This document shows, in pieces, positions 4,760 through 5,523 of a stretch of DNA of 5,523 nucleotides (the stretch's first letter is position 1; each line of letters opens with the position of its first letter). The notes beneath the pieces were generated by a model. It was not told the DNA's origin. It ran no database searches and saw nothing but the letters and a program-made list of their open reading frames with translations. The position numbers were made by a program, and so were the translations under genes. The stretch is from NCBI GenBank assembly GCA_009786045.1, contig WQTY01000170.1, positions 1-5,523 on the forward strand, written 5' to 3'. Origin of the DNA: Pseudomonadota bacterium (GTDB lineage Bacteria > Myxococcota_A > Bradymonadia > UBA4248).

Positions 4760-5523
4760 ATGCGAAAGTTTTCCTGGCTTATGGCGGTTCTTTGCAGTGC
4801 ACTTATGGTGCCTTCTTTTTATGGCTGCGGCAATGATGGCAAGGATGACGTCGGTGGGGATGCATGCAGCGACACCGAGCCCTGCAGGGACGACAGGTAT
4901 CGTTGTGTGAAGGGGGTGTGCCTGATGCCGGTGCCGGAAAATGGCGACTGCAGCAAGGACCATGTGTATTGCGTGGCTGGTGAATGCCTGGGCGGGGTGT
5001 GCAGGGTAGAGGATATCGAGTTGATATCCTGCGAAAAGAAAGCGGATTGTGATGCGGGGTATGACTGCCACGAGGGCAAGTGCAGGAAACCGGCTGGTGT
5101 GGGCGGTTCGTGCAGTACTGCAGATAAGTATTGTGCAGAAGGCGTGTGCGACGAAGGTATTTGCAGGGCAGACGCAAAGGATGGCATCCCTGGCGGGGCC
5201 TGTACGGCGCAGACCAGGTGCCCGCAGGGATATGCGTGCAAGGATGAAAAATGCCAGAAGGGCGTGGATGCCGGTTCGCCGTGCGGATACGACGGTCTGT
5301 ATTGCCTGGAAGGAACGTGCGTGGATGGGCGGTGTGAGTTGGGTCATCCGATGGATCGATATTGCGCAAATAATCCTGATGACCTGCGCTGCAAGGATAC
5401 GGATGGCGATACCATTTCTGACTTTTACGACCGCTGCGATGTCGACACGGATGGGGATACGGTGCCCGATTGCATGGATCTCGACAGTGACGGCGACACC
5501 ATTCCCGATGCCATAGAGGCGGG
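4760..5523 (+). CDS. Exported cysteine-rich protein with calcium-binding repeats (3' truncated)
   Basis: The frame is open from this ATG to the window edge (254 complete codons), with a good ribosome binding site, so the gene is real and incomplete at its 3' end. Residues 1-22 form a signal peptide (MRK, then a hydrophobic core) ending in FYGC with C23, a non-ideal lipobox; the product is probably a surface or outer-membrane lipoprotein, or else secreted by signal peptidase I. Residues 36-192 carry 24 cysteines in six modules of two alternating types. Type A (first Cys 36, 91, 148) is C-x5-C-x5/6-C-x4-C; type B (first Cys 64, 118, 175) is C-x6-C-x4-C-x4-C with Y before the second Cys. From residue 213 come three acidic repeats, DTDGDT (213-218), DTDGDT (229-234) and DSDGDT (242-247), typical of thrombospondin type 3 calcium loops. 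Such designs are common in myxobacterial surface proteins. The specific function is unknown; adhesion or cell-envelope structure is a guess. Confidence 0.85.
   Translation, partial: MRKFSWLMAVLCSALMVPSFYGCGNDGKDDVGGDACSDTEPCRDDRYRCVKGVCLMPVPENGDCSKDHVYCVAGECLGGVCRVEDIELISCEKKADCDAGYDCHEGKCRKPAGVGGSCSTADKYCAEGVCDEGICRADAKDGIPGGACTAQTRCPQGYACKDEKCQKGVDAGSPCGYDGLYCLEGTCVDGRCELGHPMDRYCANNPDDLRCKDTDGDTISDFYDRCDVDTDGDTVPDCMDLDSDGDTIPDAIEA

Noticed and set aside
4700..5347. Minus-strand open frame of 215 codons opposite the cysteine-rich gene
   Set aside because: It is antisense to a frame with a signal peptide, regular cysteine modules and a good ribosome binding site. Its hydrophobic look comes from complementing Cys/Gly/Asp codons.

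Overview
The window looks like a chromosomal piece of a Gram-negative, deltaproteobacterial-type genome, most likely Myxococcota or a related lineage such as Bradymonadota. The pointers are a lipoprotein-like secreted protein with tandem cysteine modules followed by calcium-binding DxDGD repeats, and a two-membrane-pass sensor whose C-terminus resembles, from memory, a domain known from Myxococcus proteins. Base composition is moderately GC-rich. No phage, plasmid, CRISPR, tRNA or rRNA signal was seen.

Layout: four genes lie on the minus strand and one truncated gene lies on the plus strand. In minus-strand transcription order they are a periplasmic-sensing membrane protein (4529-2898), ttcA (2901-2116, overlapping the sensor by ATGA), recR (1894-1292) and a tRNA-dihydrouridine synthase of unusual, eukaryotic Dus3-like type (1095-28). 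Divergent from the sensor gene, across a 230-bp spacer, a cysteine-rich exported protein starts at 4760 and runs off the right edge without a stop.

Two of the genes modify tRNA (2-thiocytidine by TtcA, dihydrouridine by the Dus protein) and RecR acts in recombinational repair. The sensor-ttcA pair is probably one translationally coupled unit. recR and dus are separated from their upstream neighbours by about 200 bp and may have their own promoters. Both of those spacers carry copies of a GC-rich palindromic repeat: a 34-bp sequence with 32 identities sits in inverted orientation on either side of recR, and a shorter related palindrome lies just after the dus stop codon. The copy upstream of recR is part of a larger, hairpin-rich, MITE-like block.

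The points most worth a second look are the Dus3-like synthase, the strictly alternating cysteine modules of the truncated protein, the coupling of a sensor with no recognised output domain to ttcA, the inverted repeats around recR, and a perfect 20-bp palindrome upstream of dus.
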